Assembly: GCA_030526325.1 (NCBI GenBank)
Contig: JAUNCY010000001.1
Span: 58,173 to 93,510 of the forward strand
Reading direction: 5' to 3'
DNA: 35,338 bases
DNA from: Bacillota bacterium
GTDB lineage: Bacteria; Bacillota; Clostridia; Peptostreptococcales; Anaerovoracaceae
How positions within the stretch are numbered: position 1 is the stretch's first letter; each line of letters opens with the position of its first letter. A model generated the notes under the pieces. The model was not told the DNA's origin and did no database searches. It saw nothing but the letters and a program-made list of their open reading frames with translations. Positions 31,939-35,338 of this stretch are shown in pieces. A program made the position numbers and the translations under genes.

Positions 31939-32804
31939 TTCGATTCCTTTCCCGTAAATGCAATTCCCGCACAGCCTGCGCCTGTATAAATGCCTATTAC
32001 CGGTCCTACTGTCCCGATTTTTACATTAGCTTCCGGAACCTGTTGAAGAATAATATCCTTCAGCTGTTCCGCACGCTCGGGAGCTGCCGCATGAAACACC
32101 GTCACCGGATACCTGACATCTCCGTCCTCAATAAATTTATCTGTAATTCTCTTTATTCCGCCCTCAAAGCTTCTCGCTATCCCGTACTCTCTTACAAGAC
32201 CGTCTTTAAAATACAAAAGCGGTTTTATTCCCAGCAGACTGACGGTACGTGAAGTGACAGCCCCCACTCTTCCGCCCTTTCTGGCATTTTCGAGGGTATC
32301 GAGTACAAAATACACCCCGGTCAATGACTGGATACTGTCCAGTTTTTTCATTATTTCTTCAGCAGAGCATCCTTCCCCGGCCAGGCGGGCTGCCGCCCTT
32401 ACCATCTGTGCCATGCCGTGGGAGCACTGCATTGTATCATATACATATATTGGCGTCTTAATTCCCTGCCGTTTTGCTGTTCCTGCGGCAGAAACCGCAG
32501 CACTGTAACAGCCTGACATCTTGGAAGTTATCATGAGACACAATATCTCATCCGCTCCTTCGGCCGCTTTCCTGAAAGCTCTGAGAAAATCTCCGGGGGA
32601 AGGCTGAGAACTTGTAGGGATTTCCTTTGCCCCGGAAAGCTTTCTGTAAAACTCCTCCGCATTTATCTCAGTCATGTTGCGGTATTCCTCTTCACCGAAA
32701 ACAACTCTGTCCGGAATCAGCTCTATATTAAGCATTTCCGCCTCTTCCGGCTGCATATCGCTGCCGGTGTGTGTCACCAGCTTTACTCTTTTTACTGCCT
32801 CCAA
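31935..32804 (-). CDS. DegV family protein (FakB-like fatty-acid carrier)
   Basis: This 289-residue DegV protein belongs to the group of FakB proteins, which bind a fatty acid and present it to the FakA kinase. Seen are the N-terminal KLVTHTGSDM in place of the usual VTDSxxD motif, TSSQPSPGDFL (about 62-72), SGCYSAA and YTGAGCAGIAF near the end. The frame is open to GTG 32819, but TTG 32804 is chosen because TGGAGG lies 8 bases upstream and the protein then starts close to the family's usual N-terminus. It is divergent from a DAK2-type FakA-like gene and heads the operon with ICMT-like, GH3-like and HD-GYP genes. Confidence 0.85.
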   Translation of the reverse strand: MEAVKRVKLVTHTGSDMQPEEAEMLNIELIPDRVVFGEEEYRNMTEINAEEFYRKLSGAKEIPTSSQPSPGDFLRAFRKAAEGADEILCLMITSKMSGCYSAAVSAAGTAKRQGIKTPIYVYDTMQCSHGMAQMVRAAARLAGEGCSAEEIMKKLDSIQSLTGVYFVLDTLENARKGGRVGAVTSRTVSLLGIKPLLYFKDGLVREYGIARSFEGGIKRITDKFIEDGDVRYPVTVFHAAAPERAEQLKDIILQQVPEANVKIGTVGPVIGIYTGAGCAGIAFTGKESK

Positions 32805-32861
32805 AATATATTCCTCCACTCAAGCCGTGATAACTGGGATAAGCGACACGTAGTCATAATA

Positions 32862-32891
32862 ATGATAATATAAAAACAGCTTTATAGTCAA
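32862..32891 (-). promoter_or_regulatory. Promoter of the DegV-ICMT-GH3-HD-GYP operon
   Basis: Minus-strand TTGACT (32891-32886), an 18-base spacer and TATCAT (32867-32862), about 58 bases before the TTG start. Confidence 0.6.
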
Positions 32892-32936
32892 ATACTGTTT
32901 TCGAAAATCACAAAATATGTTCAAAAGCAGTAAAAA

Positions 32937-32983
32937 GCGGCGCGCCTTGTCAGGTTGTGCCGCCGCGGAAAAGCAGGTATAAT
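32937..32983 (+). promoter_or_regulatory. Promoter and inverted repeat of the FakA-like gene
   Basis: TTGTGC (32955-32960), a 17-base spacer and TATAAT (32978-32983). A 6-bp GC-rich inverted repeat GCGGCG/CGCCGC (32937-32942 and 32961-32966) brackets the -35 and could be an operator. The two divergent promoters of the intergenic region share about 60 bases of spacer. Confidence 0.5.
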
Positions 32984-33012
32984 ATATTTGATTAATGTTT
33001 ACGAGGTTAGAG

Positions 33013-33921
33013 ATGTCAGAAAATATTAACGGGCTTCAGCTTAGCAGGGGAATCATTGCCGCTGCAGATATGCTTGAAAAATACAAAGAAATCTTAAACA
33101 GTCTGAATGTTTTTCCGGTGGCCGACAGAGATACCGGAGTGAACATGTATATTTCTCTCAGGAAAACGGCAGACAGACTTCCTGAATCCGGAACCCCTTC
33201 CGAGATTCTTTATGCCGTGTACGATAACCTTCTCGAATATTCCCGCGGGAATTCGGGTACTATTCTCACGCTTTTTTTTGAAGGGCTCTCTTCAGCACTG
33301 CCCGAATCTGATGTTATTACCGGACGGGATTTTGCCCTTGCATTTAAGGCGGGAGCGGATACCGCATGTTCCGGCGTATCCTCCCCTGCAAACGGTACGA
33401 TCCTCAGTGTTGCGGCAAAATGTGCTCAGGCAGGAGTATCGCTTCTGGATTTTTCCGACAGTGCAGAAGAAATCATTAAGCGAATCTCGGATGAAGCCCG
33501 AAGCAGCCTGATTAAGACCGCAGTTCAGAATCCGGTTCTTAAACCGCTCGGAGTGGTGGATTCCGGTGCTTTCGGCTTTTGTCTCATCCTGGACGGAATA
33601 CTCTCTGCAGTTGCTCCCGAATCCGAACCTTATGCTTATCCCGAATTCATAATGAAAGGAGTACCCGACAGCGAAAATAAAATAAGCTCCTGCCGCTACT
33701 GCACAGAAGCTGTATTCAGGTTGAATAATCCCGGCTATTCCGATTCTCTAAGGGAACAACTTGCTCCCATGGGGAATTGCTTTATGTTCATAAAAGGGGC
33801 TTCTCTGTGCAAACTTCATATTCACACAGACTCCCCGGACGACGTTCTGGAAACCGCGGCAAAATATGCGGAAATAATTTCATCCAAAGTGGACGATATG
33901 GGAGGGCAGCATTTCCTTTAA
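33013..33921 (+). CDS. Short FakA-like DAK2-domain kinase
   Basis: This 302-residue protein has a DAK2 kinase domain (about 1-205) with NVFPVADRDTGVNM (D38 and D40 kept as likely metal ligands, but Gly to Arg between them), SRGNSGTIL and GVVDSGAFGF. It has the FakA-type middle domain (about 215-302) with YCTEAVFRL and KLHIHTDSP. FakA is about 550 residues and has a C-terminal DegV-like domain, which is missing here. FakA phosphorylates FakB-bound fatty acid to acyl-phosphate. ATG 33013 is chosen because GAGG lies 6 bases upstream; ATG 32995 would be leaderless. The FakB-like partner is divergent 208 bases away. Confidence 0.85.
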   Translation: MSENINGLQLSRGIIAAADMLEKYKEILNSLNVFPVADRDTGVNMYISLRKTADRLPESGTPSEILYAVYDNLLEYSRGNSGTILTLFFEGLSSALPESDVITGRDFALAFKAGADTACSGVSSPANGTILSVAAKCAQAGVSLLDFSDSAEEIIKRISDEARSSLIKTAVQNPVLKPLGVVDSGAFGFCLILDGILSAVAPESEPYAYPEFIMKGVPDSENKISSCRYCTEAVFRLNNPGYSDSLREQLAPMGNCFMFIKGASLCKLHIHTDSPDDVLETAAKYAEIISSKVDDMGGQHFL

Positions 33922-33948
33922 TATAATAAGGCTGATTTCCCGGCATTT

Positions 33949-34779
33949 TTACAGGGCTCCTTTCGGACAGTTCTTTCTGCATTCAAAGCAGAGTATGCAC
34001 TCGGTTCCGTTCTTTCTCTTTCTTGAATTGTCTGTCATGTCAACATCCATCGGGCACACCTTCCTGCACCTGCCGCAGGAAATACATTTTTCTTCATTAC
34101 ACTTTACTCTGATTAGAGAAAAATAGCTCATCGGTTTCAAGAACACTGTTACGGGGCACAAATACTTGCAGAAAGCCCGGTTGTCTTTAAGCGAAAAAGC
34201 AAGTATGATTCCCAGAAGATAATACAGAACATTTCCCGCAATAAATGCGTAAAACATAATTCTCTCAATATTTCCCGCTTCAGACAGGAACAAGGCAGAT
34301 ACAAATATCAGAGATAATACAAAGGCAACATACCTCAGCCAGCCTGTTTTTTTCCGAGGATTCACGGGAACCTCATATGGAAGAAAGTCCAGTACCATTG
34401 CTGTCCAGCACGCATAGCCGCACCAGCCTCTTCCGAAAATCAGCGGACCGAATATTTTAGCTGCCGCATAGTGAATTGTAGCTGCCTCGAACACACCCAT
34501 ATAAAGGTAATACCAAAACCCTTCTATCTGCATATTCTCGCCGCCTATAATTCCCAAATACACAAGGATATATAACCCGACCAGCAGCTGGGTTACGCGT
34601 CTGCCGTGTTTATTTCCGGCAATAATCAATCCTGTCCCGAGTGCCACAGAAATACCTATGAAGCTGAAATTGAACAGATAAAATAAATTGTCCTTGGAAA
34701 TCCACAGAGAAACTGCGATAATTTCAAAAATCGCCGCCAGAATTATTGGCACCGTATATTTTTTTATACTATTCCTCAT
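33949..34779 (-). CDS. NapH-like membrane 4Fe-4S ferredoxin protein
   Basis: This 276-residue membrane protein has about five to six helices. Its Cys motifs are GRGWCGYACWTAMV (about 116-129), AFCKYLCPVTVF (203-214) and two C-terminal [4Fe-4S] ferredoxin motifs: CNEEKCISCGRCRKVCP (about 229-245), and a C-x2-C-x2-C-x3-CP motif near 262-272. This is the NapH/NosR/RdxA-like group (COG0348) that moves electrons between membrane quinones or flavins and soluble partners. The partner is not in the window. ATG 34779 has AAAGGA 8 bases upstream. It converges with the FakA-like gene end, 27 bases apart. Confidence 0.88.
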   Translation of the reverse strand: MRNSIKKYTVPIILAAIFEIIAVSLWISKDNLFYLFNFSFIGISVALGTGLIIAGNKHGRRVTQLLVGLYILVYLGIIGGENMQIEGFWYYLYMGVFEAATIHYAAAKIFGPLIFGRGWCGYACWTAMVLDFLPYEVPVNPRKKTGWLRYVAFVLSLIFVSALFLSEAGNIERIMFYAFIAGNVLYYLLGIILAFSLKDNRAFCKYLCPVTVFLKPMSYFSLIRVKCNEEKCISCGRCRKVCPMDVDMTDNSRKRKNGTECILCFECRKNCPKGAL

Positions 34780-34957
34780 TTTGCTGTCCTTTCTTCAGCA
34801 CGGCACGGCTGGATTATACTTTAAACTGATGATTATTCTTCGACTCAGGCATATTCAGGCTCTCACAAGCCAGATTCGTCGGCTCCTTTGCAAAACCCGT
34901 TCTCCCGCCGTTTACTCAAATAAAAATTTAATCTTACATATTGAGCCGCATAATTCA
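34780..34957. other. Intergenic stretch with possible degraded coding sequence
   Basis: 178 bases without a supported gene. On the minus strand a stop-flanked frame of about 33 codons, including GFAKEPTNLACESLNMPES, looks coding-like but has no start. A TATAAT (AAAGTATAATCC, minus strand) lies about 30 bases before the 4Fe-4S gene and may be its -10. The stretch may be part of the decayed locus to its right. Confidence 0.3.
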
Positions 34958-35185
34958 TTAAATTCCGGTTTTTAAAATATTTTCGGTTTCTTCAATATCC
35001 TTTTGAATCAGCGGCCGCATGGTGTCCTTGTACTTTAATAAATCAGCATTATTCAGACACGACAGTATCTTGGGAACATACTGAGGCTTTGCCTGCCCCA
35101 CTTGCGCAAGGGCCTTGATACATTGTCTTGCCGTAATCGGTTTTTCGTCTGTTATATGAGAAAGGAACCTTTGGAAAGATTGCAT
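34958..35185 (-). pseudogene. C-terminal remnant of a HEAT-repeat (SufBD-annotated) protein
   Basis: The reading DEKPITARQCIKALAQVGQ, followed by KYKDTMRPLIQKDIEETENIL, matches the tail of a small HEAT-repeat protein family often labelled SufBD-like in Clostridia. Homology starts only near residue 11; the first codons (MQSFQRFLSH) come from the neighbouring tetR remnant read in another frame. ATG 35185 is therefore probably not a true start, and the upstream part of the gene is missing. It looks like a gene end fused to foreign sequence by deletion, near 35155-35167. Family assignment is from memory of the tail motif. Confidence 0.6.
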
Positions 35186-35278
35186 TCTTTTAATATCTGC
35201 TCAACTCCCGTGTGATGGTATCCGTTTTTCAGGAAAAGCGCTGATGATTTCGATGGTGTAACCCTACCTATATTTCAT
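35160..35278 (-). pseudogene. N-terminal remnant of a TetR-family regulator gene
   Basis: From ATG 35278 the minus strand reads MKYR, a TAG stop, GYTIEIISA, then after a one-base shift LFLKNGYHHTGVEQILKECN and LSKGSF. This is a TetR helix-turn-helix (K/LFLKNGY-T-VE-IL-KGSF pattern) with a premature stop, a frameshift and no C-terminal domain. It ends at the junction with the HEAT-repeat remnant. A TTGACA lies upstream (35301-35296) as a possible -35. It is non-functional. Confidence 0.65.
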
Positions 35279-35338
35279 TCATATTTGGAATTGTCAATAT
35301 TAGTGCAGTCTGTAAACCCCCAAAATCTCTTAAGCGGC

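Noticed and set aside
34800..34930. Stop-flanked coding-like frame between the 4Fe-4S gene and the HEAT remnant
   Set aside because: It has no start codon or ribosome binding site and no recognisable family. It is described only as possible degraded sequence.
1..35338. tRNA, rRNA, CRISPR array, insertion sequence or replication origin
   Set aside because: No cloverleaf-like tRNA, no rRNA core sequence, no regularly spaced repeats and no transposase-like frame were seen on either strand.

Overview
The window looks like chromosomal DNA of an anaerobic member of the Bacillota, class Clostridia. The clues are AGGAGG-type ribosome binding sites, TTGACA/TATAAT promoters, DUF6179/DUF6323 genes, VanR/VanS-like and OmpR-type two-component systems, FakA/FakB-like proteins, a flavoredoxin-type flavin reductase and oxygen-sensitive radical SAM and Fe-S proteins. 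The family cannot be fixed from sequence alone. Almost all genes are on the minus strand; only an Rrf2 regulator, a DUF2085 membrane protein and a FakA-like kinase are on the plus strand. I see no rRNA, tRNA, CRISPR array or intact insertion sequence.

Left part (1-10,000). A DUF6179/DUF6323 pair runs off the left edge. It is followed by a sensory module: a hybrid histidine kinase with two substrate-binding-protein sensor domains, and an HTH-receiver protein with the receiver at the C-terminus. Next come a small Cys-tailed protein, a 350-base stretch that looks like the end of an integrated element abutting guaA, and a GMP synthase whose glutaminase domain has lost its catalytic part. A queuosine-salvage operon (queL-like radical SAM enzyme plus YhhQ transporter) sits behind a preQ1-I-type riboswitch with a terminator. 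A flavin reductase and an HD-domain phosphohydrolase complete this part.

Middle part (10,000-25,000). An OmpR-type regulator, a small sensor kinase, an ABC ATPase and a large FtsX-type permease form a BceRS-AB-like unit. A sulfur island follows: an Rrf2 regulator, convergent with an apparent operon metY > ABC ATPase > permease > permease > NMT1/ThiY-like binding protein > DUF523 (TudS-type desulfidase). Upstream of metY are a consensus promoter, a 39-codon Met/Cys-rich leader peptide, a candidate antiterminator and an intrinsic terminator, so it looks like a translation-coupled attenuator. A VanR/VanS-like pair and a membrane-anchored C39-type peptidase come next.

Right part (25,000-35,338). 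Two HD-GYP proteins flank DUF2085 and VanZ-like membrane genes. One HD-GYP protein (7TM-GAF-degenerate GGDEF-HD-GYP) is the last gene of a tightly coupled operon: DegV/FakB-like > ICMT-like methyltransferase > GH3-like acyl-adenylating enzyme (frameshifted) > HD-GYP sensor. A shortened FakA-like kinase is divergent from it. The set suggests fatty-acyl metabolism linked to cyclic-dinucleotide signalling. The right edge holds a NapH-like 4Fe-4S membrane protein and two gene remnants (HEAT-repeat tail, tetR head) joined at a deletion junction.
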